From Vicinamibacterales bacterium (GTDB lineage Bacteria > Acidobacteriota > Vicinamibacteria > Vicinamibacterales > UBA8438), in contig CALLXD010000052.1 in the NCBI GenBank assembly GCA_937766455.1, positions 1 to 47,253 on the forward strand: a stretch of DNA of 47,253 nucleotides, given 5' to 3'. Of the stretch, positions 8,791-18,567 are shown one piece after another; within the stretch, counting starts at the first letter, position 1; each line of letters starts with the position of its first letter. The notes under the pieces are model-generated. The model was not told the origin of the DNA. It saw nothing but the letters and a program-made list of their open reading frames with translations, and searched no databases. Both the position numbers and the translations under genes were made by a program.

Positions 8791-9720
8791 CTACGGCCGC
8801 GCCTGCTGCAGCGCCAGCCAGGACCGAAGCATGTTGGTCACGAACGGCACGTCGCCGGTGTTCTGCGAATTGTGGCCGATACCGGGGAGGGTCATCAGGG
8901 TGAAGTCTCGGCCCATCGACTCCCAGGTGTCGTTGAGTGATTCGTTGACGTAGGCACCGTCCTCGAGCCCGTGGAACTCCAGCACCGCGACGTCGAGCGG
9001 GACGATGGCAGAGTCGTCGACCATCCAGGGTGGGGCGGGGTAATACGAGCGGTAGTAGTTCAGCATCGCTTCGTAGTCTGACCGACGGTAGGCCTCCAGA
9101 TAGCGCTCATACCAGACGGTGCCTTCCCACCGCTGAGCCCGTCGTTCCGGGTCCATGCCGCCGAGATCCCCCGGGTTCGTGGTGAAGCGGGCGATGTAGG
9201 CACTGCGTCGCTTCTGCTCGTTGTTGAGGGCCATTTCACGTTTCCGCGATCGCGGATGGGGCCGGTTGAAAATGACGAGTCGTTCGGTCATCTGCGGATA
9301 GCGCTCGGCGAACGACCACCCGACAATGCCGCCCCAGTCGTGACCGACGATGGTCGCGCGGTCCTGCCCGAGGTCACGGATCACGGCGGCGACGTCGGCG
9401 GTCAGATGCTCGACCGCGTACTGCTCCACGCCAGCCGGACGGTCGCTCCGGTTGTATCCGCGGAGCGAGATCGCCACCACCTGGTATTCGTCCGATAGGG
9501 CCGCCATCTGGTGGCGCCAGTCGTACCACTGGTTTGGAAATCCGTGGATGAACAGCAGCACGGGACCTTCGCCATGCGTCACGTAGTGGATGCTCACGCC
9601 CTCGTTGTCGACGTAGTGGTGCTCCACGGCGTCGTAGATGGTGTCGGCCGTGACCTGGGCCGAGGCCGGGGCGACGCTGAGCACCGCCCCGAGTGTTGCG
9701 GCGAAAAGAAGTCGTGTCAT
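8791..9720 (-). CDS. Secreted alpha/beta hydrolase, epoxide hydrolase-like
   Basis: 309 residues with a signal peptide (residues 1-21, ending APASAQ). The fold motifs are VLLFIHGFPNQWYDW (oxyanion loop with HGxP), VVAISLRGYNRSDRP, IVGHDWGGIVGW (nucleophile Asp in GHDWGG) and GIGHNSQN (catalytic His). An Asp nucleophile and HGFP loop are those of epoxide hydrolases and haloalkane dehalogenases, not esterases, which use Ser. The HGLEDGAYV segment could carry the third acid. It would act outside the cytoplasm, hydrolysing an epoxide or similar substrate that cannot be named from sequence. No operon partner is apparent. Confidence 0.85.
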   Translation of the reverse strand: MTRLLFAATLGAVLSVAPASAQVTADTIYDAVEHHYVDNEGVSIHYVTHGEGPVLLFIHGFPNQWYDWRHQMAALSDEYQVVAISLRGYNRSDRPAGVEQYAVEHLTADVAAVIRDLGQDRATIVGHDWGGIVGWSFAERYPQMTERLVIFNRPHPRSRKREMALNNEQKRRSAYIARFTTNPGDLGGMDPERRAQRWEGTVWYERYLEAYRRSDYEAMLNYYRSYYPAPPWMVDDSAIVPLDVAVLEFHGLEDGAYVNESLNDTWESMGRDFTLMTLPGIGHNSQNTGDVPFVTNMLRSWLALQQARP

Positions 9721-9843
9721 AGCGAGGTGCCTCTCCTGGCAGGGAGCGGTGGCCGGGTGTCCGTAGCCCGACCCCTGTGACGGCCGAGCCGGTTATTGTC
9801 GCAGGCCCTCAGGGCCGCCGTGCATTGGGTCATTTGTCAGAGG

Positions 9844-10920
9844 TCAAGGTGCAATCGGCCGCAACTCCCGATCCAGTGCGATCACGCCGCCGCCGAGTCC
9901 GCGCATGTCGGAGACCGACACACGGTACCCGTCGGCGTTCGAGTCCACCTGGAAACGTGGGAACCGCGTCCAGATTGCGAAGCCCGACAGTTCGGGCGCG
10001 GCCAATGCCGCCGCCGCGGCCGGATGGCCGTCACCGATCGGGGCCTGCAGGCCCACGGGCGTAATCGGGTCCGGCGCCAGCCAGTCCAAGCGGACACGAT
10101 GATAGTGGAGGTCATCAACAACAAGCACGTCGCGGCGCCACGGGTCTGCCGGTACGGGGCCCACCATGATCCGGCGGGGCTCTAGTCCGCGCGCGTGGGC
10201 CCACGCTGCGACCTGGGAATGCGCGACCCGCGACCCGCCAATCATGCCGGCCACATACAGTCCGCCTAGCAGCAGGCAGACGGTGGCGACGTGGGGCAAC
10301 GTCTGTTGCACGCCGCCCCAGGTGCGAACCCCCGCGATGCCCGCCAGCGCCAGACACCAAAGTACCCGCATCGCCAGCGGTATGCCGGGGAATCCAGTGA
10401 CGAGGACGGTGGCCAGGGCGCCCAGTGCGATCCAGCCAGCGATGCGTGCCGGTGACCCGCTGTGCGCGAGCACCGTCACGGTGCCAAGTAGCAGCCAGAC
10501 CCAGGGATCGATGATGAACAGACTATCGCCGTAGAACCACCGGCCGTCGAACGGCATCAACAGCCGCACCCCGTAGGTATTCAGCCAGTCCAGTGCAGGA
10601 TGCGTCAGGACCGACACATACGCGAGGGCCATCAGTCGTCCCTGAGACACCGGCGTGGCGGCCGGATCGCGTCGGCAACGAAACAGATCGACCTGGTGCA
10701 TGACCCAGCCGAGCAGCGCCGGCATCAGCGCCAGCGCCAGGATCCCGTGGGTCCATCCGCGCCTGAATCCCAATGACAATTGGCTGTCCAGGAAGTAGGT
10801 GGCGGCGTCGATGTCCGGTAGATTGGCACCAATGACCAGCGTGGCCGTGCCGAGCCGGACGCGCCCGAAACGGGTCTGGGCCAGGCTGGCCCCGACGAAG
10901 GTGTGGGTGAGTGGATCCAT
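9844..10920 (-). CDS. YdjM-family membrane-bound metal-dependent hydrolase
   Basis: 358 residues from the ATG at 10920. The beginning MDPLTHTFVGASLAQT, then IGANLPDIDA, GFRRGWTHGILALALMPALLG and SVLTHPALDWLNTYGVRLL, is the YdjM/LexA-regulated hydrolase family. The conserved His and Asp residues sit between four or five transmembrane helices. The C-terminal third (YHRVRLDW, SGFAIWTRFPRFQVD) is an extracytoplasmic beta-rich tail. Its molecular role is not established for the family. The longer upstream frame to 11109 crosses the divergent proC start and is rejected. Confidence 0.85.
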   Translation of the reverse strand: MDPLTHTFVGASLAQTRFGRVRLGTATLVIGANLPDIDAATYFLDSQLSLGFRRGWTHGILALALMPALLGWVMHQVDLFRCRRDPAATPVSQGRLMALAYVSVLTHPALDWLNTYGVRLLMPFDGRWFYGDSLFIIDPWVWLLLGTVTVLAHSGSPARIAGWIALGALATVLVTGFPGIPLAMRVLWCLALAGIAGVRTWGGVQQTLPHVATVCLLLGGLYVAGMIGGSRVAHSQVAAWAHARGLEPRRIMVGPVPADPWRRDVLVVDDLHYHRVRLDWLAPDPITPVGLQAPIGDGHPAAAAALAAPELSGFAIWTRFPRFQVDSNADGYRVSVSDMRGLGGGVIALDRELRPIAP

Positions 10921-11039
10921 GCAGGGTGCACCGGCTCTGGGTGCCGTCGTTCCGGCGCCGTGTCGACCACGATAGTGGCACGAAGAACGCCAGACGACCG
11001 ATGGGCGAAGGATACCGGATAGGCTCGGCAGGTAACATA

Positions 11040-11055
11040 GACCATTGAGATGGTC
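11040..11055. other. Short inverted repeat before the proC ribosome site
   Basis: GACCAT, a 4-nt loop TGAG, then ATGGTC: a perfect 6-bp stem ending 3 bp before the proC Shine-Dalgarno sequence. It could fold in the leader RNA and modulate initiation, or act as a small operator. It is short enough to be chance. Confidence 0.3.
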
Positions 11056-11069
11056 GAAAGGAGCGGTTC

Positions 11070-11975
11070 TTGATACGGTCCACGATTCTGCGTGACGTGC
11101 CGATCGCATTCATTGGCGCGGGGGCGATGGGTGAGGCGATGGTCGGCGGTCTGCTGCGGCACGAACTGGTGGAGCCCGGTGCCATTACGGCCTCAGATCT
11201 CCATGAGGGGCGTCTGAACCATTTCGCGACCTCGTTCGGCGTGCACACGACCCAGGACAACCGGGCCGCGGCGCGACGGGCTCGCATCGTCGTCCTGTCG
11301 GTCAAGCCGCAGGTGTTGTCTGCCGTGTGCGCGGACCTCAGCGGTGTGCTGCGACCCTCCACGCTGGTGATGTCGATTGTCGCAGGTGCCCGGATTGCGT
11401 CGATGGCGAAAAGTCTGGGCCACAAAGCGATCGTCCGGACCATGCCCAATACGCCCGCGCAGATCGGAGAAGGGATGACGGTGTGGACCGCCACCGACAC
11501 GGTGTCAGAGACGCAGCGCGAGCAGGCCCGCGTGGTCCTGGGCGCGCTCGGGAAGCAGCTGTATGTGCGCGACGAGAGTTTTCTCGACAAGGCGACCGCG
11601 GTCAGCGGCAGCGGACCCGCGTATGTCTTCATGCTGATGGAGGCGTTGATCGACGCGGCGGTGCATCTGGGGTGGTCGCGTAACGACGCGAAAGATATGG
11701 TCGTCCAGACGGTTCGCGGCGCCGCGATGTTCGCGGAACGGTCGCCGGTGCACCCGGCCGAAATGCGCAACATGGTGACCTCGCCGGGCGGGACGACGGC
11801 TGATGCGATCTACCAACTCGACAAGGGCGGGTTCCGTACCGTCTTGTCCAAAGCGGTGATGGCCGCCCACCAACGCAGCGTCGCGCTGGGTGAGCTGGAC
11901 GACGCCAAGGCCAACGCGAGACCGGCGCCGCGTCCGAAGCGCACAACAAAGAAGACCGCCCGAAAACGTCGGTAG
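11070..11975 (+). CDS. proC: Pyrroline-5-carboxylate reductase
   Basis: 301 residues. It catalyses the last step of proline synthesis, NAD(P)H reduction of pyrroline-5-carboxylate. The Rossmann start IAFIGAGAMGEAMVGG is followed by VVLSVKPQ, VRTMPNTPAQIGEGMTVW, then the dimer/active-site region AVSGSGPAYVFMLMEAL and TSPGGTTADAIYQLDKGG. All family signatures are intact. The start is TTG at 11070: GAAAGGAG lies six bases upstream, whereas the next candidate (GTG, 11098) has no site. An unusual Lys/Arg-rich tail (KRTTKKTARKRR) extends beyond the normal C-terminus. It is followed after 9 bp by the antiporter, an apparent operon. Confidence 0.95.
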   Translation: MIRSTILRDVPIAFIGAGAMGEAMVGGLLRHELVEPGAITASDLHEGRLNHFATSFGVHTTQDNRAAARRARIVVLSVKPQVLSAVCADLSGVLRPSTLVMSIVAGARIASMAKSLGHKAIVRTMPNTPAQIGEGMTVWTATDTVSETQREQARVVLGALGKQLYVRDESFLDKATAVSGSGPAYVFMLMEALIDAAVHLGWSRNDAKDMVVQTVRGAAMFAERSPVHPAEMRNMVTSPGGTTADAIYQLDKGGFRTVLSKAVMAAHQRSVALGELDDAKANARPAPRPKRTTKKTARKRR

Positions 11976-11984
11976 GTTCCGGCT

Positions 11985-13265
11985 GTGTCCCTCAACGCCC
12001 TGTTCAATCTCATCGCGCTCGTCGTCACGCTGGCGGCGGTGTTCGGCTGGGTGAACCACAAGTGGTTCCGCCTGCCGCACACCATCGGCCTCGTGGTGAT
12101 TGCCCTCGGCGTGTCGTTCGCGGCGCTGCTGCTGGACGCGCTCGTCCCGAGCCTGGGGTTCGACGAGGCGGTACGGGCCACCCTCACGGACATCGATTTT
12201 CACGACACCTTGATGACGGGGATGCTCGGCTTTCTGCTGTTTGCCGGAGCGCTGCATGTCGACCTCGATGCACTGGTCAGTCGTTGGTCCGCCATCGCGA
12301 CCCTGGCAACCGTCGGCATTCTTCTGTCGACCGGGCTGGTGGCGGTGGCGACCTACCTGCTCACCGGCCTGGCCGGTCTTGAGATCCCGTTCGCGTACTG
12401 CCTCGTCTTCGGCGCCTTGATCTCCCCGACCGACCCGATTGCGGTGCTGGCGATTCTGAAGCAGACAGACGTGCCAAGCAGCTTGAAGGCAAAAATCGCG
12501 GGTGAGAGCTTGTTCAACGACGGCGTGGGTGTCGTCCTGTTCACCATTCTGGCCGCCATCGCGGCCGGCAGCGACGGGCACGGTGCCGCCCTGACACCCG
12601 GCGGTGTCGCACAGTTATTCGTCACCGAGGCGGTCGGCGGTGTGGGGCTGGGGCTGGCGGGCGGCTACCTGGCCTACCGCGCCATGCGGGCAATCAACGA
12701 ACACAATCTCGAGGTGCTGATCACGCTGGCGCTGGTCATGAGCACCTATGCGCTGGCCCTGCAGGTGCACGTGTCCGGACCCATCGCGATGGTGGTCGCG
12801 GGGTTGTTCATCGGCAACCATGGCACGCGGTTCGGCATGAGTGACACGACCCGTGATCATGTCGAGAAGTTCTGGTCCTTGCTCGACGAAATCTTGAACT
12901 CCTTGCTGTTTCTGGCCATCGGTTTTGAAGTGTTTACCCTGACGTTCACCCCGGCCATCGTGTCGATGGCGCTGGTCGCCATCCCGCTCGTGCTGGTCGC
13001 GCGGTTCGTCAGTGTCAGTCTGCCGATCCGGGCGTTGGGACGATGGCACGAGTTCACGCCGGGGGCGATTCCGGTGCTGACGTGGGGTGGTCTGCGCGGC
13101 GGCATTTCCGTCGCCTTGGCGTTGTCGCTCCCGCCTTCTCCGATTCGCGACCAGATCCTGGCTGCGACCTACGGTGTGGTCGTCTTCTCCATCGTCGTCC
13201 AGGGCTTGACCATCGAGCGTGTCGTGCGTGCCATGGTGCGGGTGCCTGCGACGGACTCAGCATGA
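11985..13265 (+). CDS. CPA1-type Na+/H+ antiporter
   Basis: 426 residues from a GTG start, about 12 predicted membrane helices. The family core is present: GFLLFAGALHVDL, VFGALISPTDPIAVLAIL (ion-binding ND/TDP region), AGESLFNDGVGVVLF with the essential FNDG Asp, and LTWGGLRGGISVALALSLP. It exchanges cytoplasmic Na+ (or K+) for H+ across the inner membrane. The start lies 9 bp after proC, and the stop codon overlaps an ATG in ATGA (13262-13265) at the kinase gene. Together with proline synthesis, this suggests a salt or pH adaptation unit; that link is inference from gene order. There is no long regulatory C-terminal domain. Confidence 0.93.
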   Translation: MSLNALFNLIALVVTLAAVFGWVNHKWFRLPHTIGLVVIALGVSFAALLLDALVPSLGFDEAVRATLTDIDFHDTLMTGMLGFLLFAGALHVDLDALVSRWSAIATLATVGILLSTGLVAVATYLLTGLAGLEIPFAYCLVFGALISPTDPIAVLAILKQTDVPSSLKAKIAGESLFNDGVGVVLFTILAAIAAGSDGHGAALTPGGVAQLFVTEAVGGVGLGLAGGYLAYRAMRAINEHNLEVLITLALVMSTYALALQVHVSGPIAMVVAGLFIGNHGTRFGMSDTTRDHVEKFWSLLDEILNSLLFLAIGFEVFTLTFTPAIVSMALVAIPLVLVARFVSVSLPIRALGRWHEFTPGAIPVLTWGGLRGGISVALALSLPPSPIRDQILAATYGVVVFSIVVQGLTIERVVRAMVRVPATDSA

Positions 13266-15542
13266 TGACCACGCCACATTGCGGCGGCCAACGAGCGACA
13301 CAGGTCTGAACTCCCCGAGCGGATCGGCGCGTACGAGGTCATCCGCAAGCTGGGTGAGGGCGGGATGGGCATCGTCTACGCCGCCCTCGACGAGAAGCTG
13401 AACCGCGAAGTGGCGGTCAAGACCATCCGCGATGTCGGTGCGGCTCTCCCAGGAGCGGGTCTGGCGGGAGGCCCGGGCCGCGGCCGCCGTCAACCACCCG
13501 GGCGTCTGCCAGATCTACGAGATCGCGGAAGACGCCGATCAGGTGTTTCTCGTCATGGAGTTGCTCGAGGGGCAGCCGCTGTCCGAGGTGCTCCAGCAGG
13601 ACGGTGCCCCCAGTCTCCTATCGACGCGCTCGCGCTGCTGCTCCCAGCGCTTGAGGCGCTCCAGGCGCTGCATGCGACCGGCATCGTGCACCGGGATCTC
13701 AAGCCCTCGGACGTCTTCGTCACGCCGCACGGGGTCAGACTGCTCGATTTTGGTCTGGCCCGGTCGGTGGTGGACGACGCCACGGCCACGGTCGCCGACC
13801 TGACCATGCACGGTCAGGTCGTGGGGACTCCGGCCTACATGGCTCCGGAGCAGCTGGATGGATCAGTGGTCGACCGACGCGCCGACCTGTTTGCGGCCGG
13901 CGCCTTGCTGTTTGAGATGGTGACCGGACGTTCGCCCTTTGCCGCGGCCTCCAATCTGGCGTCGATGCACGCCGTGCTGTACGAGCGGCCACCGGCGCTG
14001 ACCGGGGCGAGCTCCGTTGACGCGGTGGACCGGATTGTCCGCCGGACGCTCGAGAAGAAGCCGGCCGACCGTTACCAGACGGCGGCTGACATGGCGGCGG
14101 CGGTCCGCGCGGCCTCCTTGACGCCGCACTCGGGTGAGATGGCGCGCGCTGTCGCCGTGACACGCCTGGTGGTGCTGCCGTTCCGTGTGTTGCCGGCGGA
14201 CCCCGATACCGAGATGCTGGCCATCGGCTTGGCCGATGCGCTCACGGCCTCGCTGTCGGGACTGGATTCGATGGTGGTGCGTTCCCCGTTGGCTGCGGCT
14301 GGGTTCGGCGGCCCGACGCCGGACCTGAAGGCGCTCGCTACCACGCTGGAGGTCGACGCCGTGCTGACCGCGACGTTGATGCGCGCGGGCGACCAGCTGC
14401 GGGTCAGTGCCCAGCTCGTGGATGCGCCGGCGGGCACGGTGCAATGGTCACACCGGTCGCAGACCGCACTCGGCGATCTGTTCGCGTTGCAAGACGAGTT
14501 GACGCGGCAGATTGTGGCGTCACTGGCGGTCCCCCTGTCTGGTGACGAAGAGCGGGCGCTGCGGCAGGATGTTCCGGCGAGTCCGGCCGCCTACGAGTGC
14601 TACCTACGTGCGACGCGGTTTGCAAACAACCACGAGACCATGCATCAGGCTCGCGACCTGTATCTGCAGTGTCTGGAGCAGGATCCGGGCTACGCGCTCG
14701 CCTGGGCGCGTCTGGGTCGGGTCTATCGCCGCATTGGGAATTGGGGTGACCGCGCGCAGGCCGCGGACAATTTCTCGAAGGCGGAGCATGCGCTCGGGCG
14801 GGCCCTGGAGTTGAGCCCCGATCTGTCGTTGGCCCACCACTACTATGCGTACCTCGAGATCGATCTGGGTCGCGCGCAAGAAGCGATGCTCAGACTGCTG
14901 GCCGGCGCCAAGCGGCACCGGTCTGATCCGGAACTGCTGGCTGGCCTGGTGCATGCCCTTCGGTATTGCGGGCTGCTTGACGCGTCGGTCGCGGCGTTCG
15001 AGAAGGCGGAGCGTCTCGACCCGAACGTAACGACCAGTGTGTGCCAGACCTTCTGGATGCTAGGAGATACTCATCGGGCGGTCGAAACCGAGCGGGAGGG
15101 CGACCGCATGATGGGGATGTTGGCGGCCCTGCGGAATGATCAACCGGCGCCGGTGATCGCCCAATTGAAACGTCGGGCCGCGAAGGTGAGCGGGGCGGTG
15201 GAGGTGACCAATCGCGCCTTCCTTGCCGTGCTCGAGCAGGACGCCCAGGCATTCGCCGGCCCATTTGACTCGCTCCTGGCCAGCACGCGCGACCCGGAGA
15301 ATCTGTACTACATGGCGCTGATGGCGGCCCGTGTGGGCGACCGTGACCGCTGTCTGTCGGCGCTGGAGCGGGCGGTGCGGGGTGGATGGTTCTGCGCCCA
15401 GACCATTGCGGGCGAGGCGTGGCTGGCGGGCGTGCGAGACGCGCCCCGCTTCGCCGCCCTCGTCGCACAGGCCGAGGCCGGAAGCCTCCGCGCCGCCACG
15501 GCGTTCAGGGACGCGGGCGGTGACCGGCTGCTCGGGCTCTAG
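13262..15542 (+). CDS. Ser/Thr protein kinase with FlgO-like and TPR domains, frame disturbed at the N-terminus
   Basis: The kinase domain is GEGGMGIVYAAL (P-loop), REVAVKTI (ATP-binding Lys), MELLEGQPLSEVL, GIVHRDLKPSDVFV (catalytic loop), LLDFGLARS and TPAYMAPEQL. After it come a TolB/FlgO-like alpha-beta region (LVVLPFRVLPADPDTEML, LEVDAVLTATLMRAGDQL) and several TPRs to the end. The uninterrupted frame runs from ATG 13365 to 15542 (725 residues). Residues encoded at about 13432-13612 are correct only in the next frame (QERVWREARAAAAVNHPGVC), so two shifts compensate each other. The natural start is also unclear: ATG 13262 overlaps the antiporter stop but is out of frame with the domain. 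The catalytic-loop Asn is Asp (KPSD). No transmembrane helix follows the kinase, unlike many PknB relatives. Confidence 0.85.
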
Positions 15543-15556
15543 CGAACAACGCTGCT

Positions 15557-16363
15557 TTAGCCGGGCTGGACAACCTCGATCCAGACGTCGTCCGGGCCAT
15601 AGACAAACGAGATCTTCATCTCTTGCCCGAGCGGGTTCGTGTAGGGGCGTGGCTCCATGTCGAACGGGACACCCTTCGCCTTGATCTCCACCGCCGCGGC
15701 GTCAAGGTCCGCGAACCCCCAGCTCAAGTGGTCGATGGCGCGCCCCTTACTGGGCGCCGGCGCGCCGTCCGGGTGTTCTGCCGCCACAAGCCAAACGCCC
15801 CCGTAGCGGATACCGTCGATACGTCCCTTCAGCTTGTCCCGCTCGCCACCAAAGATGTTCTGGTACCAGGTCAGCGCGGCGGCCGGATCGGCCGAGCTGA
15901 GGTGGATGTGGTGGAAGCCGGGCCACTCGGCATCCTCGACGACCTCGAGCCGGGCCCCCCACGGATCAGTCAGGAACGCCAGCTTGAACAGGCCGGGCAC
16001 ATCGCGAATGGGCGCATCCGGGTTCTCGATGTTCAGACCGGCCGCCTGCCAGCCGGCCATCTTCGCTTCGAGGTCAGGAAAAGAGAACCCGATGTGGTTG
16101 ACGCCAGAGCCAACACTGACGTCGGTCGGGGGGCGCTCGAACCAGATGAGCTGCACGTCGCCAATTTGGCAGGCGTTCTCGCGGCCGAAGCCCTCGCAGC
16201 CCATGTGTTCCCCGTACCAGGCGACCGCTTCCTTGGCATCGGGGGCGGTCATATGCATGTGGTGATAGTCGGCGGCGGCAGCCACGCCAGGGAGCCCGAC
16301 GAAGGCCGCGGCGACGGCGGCCGTCTGTGCCACGTGTGCCAGTCTTACCAATATCGACTTCAT
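15557..16363 (-). CDS. Secreted protein with two VOC (glyoxalase-like) domains
   Basis: 268 residues. A signal peptide (1-31, ending GVAAAA) is followed by two VOC domains: the first from YHHMHMTAPDAKEAVAWYGEHMG to ARLEVVEDAE, the second from FHHIHLSSADPAAALTWYQNIFGG to DDVWIEVVQPG. Repeated His and Glu at the domain starts and ends match a metal-binding paired beta-alpha-beta-beta-beta fold, as in extradiol dioxygenase or glyoxalase relatives. The substrate is unknown; export to the periplasm is unusual for glyoxalases proper. The ATG at 16363 is chosen over 16390 because GAGGA lies seven bases before it and the signal peptide starts there. Confidence 0.85.
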   Translation of the reverse strand: MKSILVRLAHVAQTAAVAAAFVGLPGVAAAADYHHMHMTAPDAKEAVAWYGEHMGCEGFGRENACQIGDVQLIWFERPPTDVSVGSGVNHIGFSFPDLEAKMAGWQAAGLNIENPDAPIRDVPGLFKLAFLTDPWGARLEVVEDAEWPGFHHIHLSSADPAAALTWYQNIFGGERDKLKGRIDGIRYGGVWLVAAEHPDGAPAPSKGRAIDHLSWGFADLDAAAVEIKAKGVPFDMEPRPYTNPLGQEMKISFVYGPDDVWIEVVQPG

Positions 16364-16426
16364 ATTTCGATCCTCTAAGTGCTCGTGCAAACGGGCGTGC
16401 GAAGGGGCGTGCGAAGGCGTACCGCG

Positions 16427-17191
16427 TTACTCCGGGAGGCCTGGCATCTGCATTTTCTCGTATCCAGCTGGCGGTGCGAGCGCGTTGCTGAATGCGCCCT
16501 GCTCAAGCGCTTGCAGTGTGATGTTGGTCGCGCCGTTCTGGTCGTTCATGTTCATCCGCACGACCCCCCCGTCTGGTACGCCGGCGGCGTTCTGTATCTC
16601 GCGATATCGCTTGAGCTGATCCTGGGGACCCGCGCCGCCCATCATCGGCATCTGCATCGCCTCGAGTGCGTCGCCCATCCGGCCGAACAATTCAAACAAA
16701 CCCGTATCGAGCTCCGAGGAGATCCAGACGGTGCTCTCACCGCCTTCGAGGCCGGTGACCCGTACCCCCTCCGCCGTCCAGGGACCGATCGTCTCCGTCT
16801 GGCCGGTCGGTTCGAAGCGCAGGTTCGCGACGTCGATCTTCGGCTCGTCGGCCCCGCCCGCTGCCGCGGGCATGCGGTCCATCATTTGGCGCATCATCTG
16901 GAGCTGTTGGTCGCCCATTTCCATGTAGCTCTTGTTGGCATGCTGGATCATCCGCATGGTCGGCGACGCGCCCGACGTGAAGACGATGGACATCTGCTGT
17001 GGCGCGGACATGTCGAGGCGGATGCCGTCAGTGGCGGCCCAGAAGTCCATCGTGATCGGGGCCTGGCCACCGGCCTCGATCTGGACGGTCGCCTTGACAT
17101 CCTGGGCATGGGCGAGCCCAGCCGTGAGCACGAAAAGGCTGGCGGCGGCGAGTAGTGCTGGCCGGGTAGCGGATAGACGGGAGCGCATCAT
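16427..17191 (-). CDS. Secreted DUF4412-like protein
   Basis: 254 residues with a signal peptide (cleavage after LAHAQ). The mature protein alternates short beta strands (VKATVQIEAGGQAPITMDFWAATDGIRLDM, SIVFTSGASPTMRMIQHANKSYMEM) and a Met/Gln-rich helix (DQQLQMMRQMMDRMPAA). The pattern of a reporter-like outer-sheet protein with a residue-tracking loop resembles the DUF4412/LolA-like group, but the assignment is tentative. GAGGAG lies eight bases before the ATG at 17191. The microprotein at 17253 is just upstream on the same strand and may be co-transcribed. It is unusually rich in methionine for a secreted protein. Confidence 0.65.
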   Translation of the reverse strand: MMRSRLSATRPALLAAASLFVLTAGLAHAQDVKATVQIEAGGQAPITMDFWAATDGIRLDMSAPQQMSIVFTSGASPTMRMIQHANKSYMEMGDQQLQMMRQMMDRMPAAAGGADEPKIDVANLRFEPTGQTETIGPWTAEGVRVTGLEGGESTVWISSELDTGLFELFGRMGDALEAMQMPMMGGAGPQDQLKRYREIQNAAGVPDGGVVRMNMNDQNGATNITLQALEQGAFSNALAPPAGYEKMQMPGLPE

Positions 17192-17252
17192 CAGTGTTCT
17201 CCTCAAGGAAAGACACACCGATTATACGCGTCGGGCGGAATGCTGTGGGGGG

Positions 17253-17345
17253 CTACTTCTTCTTCGGCACAACGACGAAAATCATCAGCAGGTGCAAAGC
17301 AAACGCGGCGACGGCGGTGATCAGGAACAACACGATTGGGTTCAT
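17253..17345 (-). CDS. 30-residue single-helix membrane microprotein
   Basis: A frame of 30 codons: an N-terminal MNPIV, one continuous hydrophobic helix (VLFLITAVAAFALHLLMIFVVV) and a PKKK tail. AGGGAG lies nine bases upstream of the ATG at 17345. It would span the membrane once, with the Lys tail on the cytoplasmic side. It fills an otherwise empty gap between the nitronate monooxygenase and the DUF4412-like gene, on the same strand as both. Function unknown; such proteins often bind or tune larger membrane complexes. Confidence 0.6.
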   Translation of the reverse strand: MNPIVLFLITAVAAFALHLLMIFVVVPKKK

Positions 17346-17436
17346 CTGTCAGAACTCCCTGCTTACGGACAGTCGATATAGCCCAACATTGTAGCCCCAT
17401 CGGGCGCGTAGCGGTAGGGCCCGGCGGTCTCGGGTG

Positions 17437-18504
<1,068 letters not shown>

Positions 18505-18567
18505 TCAGGGCCGCCCTTGCCCGTTCCCGGCGCATGGCCCCCGGTGGGCAGGTGCGTTGGCGTGGGA

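Noticed and set aside
9800-9820. GGCCCT-C-AGGGCC stem beyond the YdjM-like gene
   Set aside because: A 1-nt loop is too small and no U-tract follows, so a terminator is not convincing.
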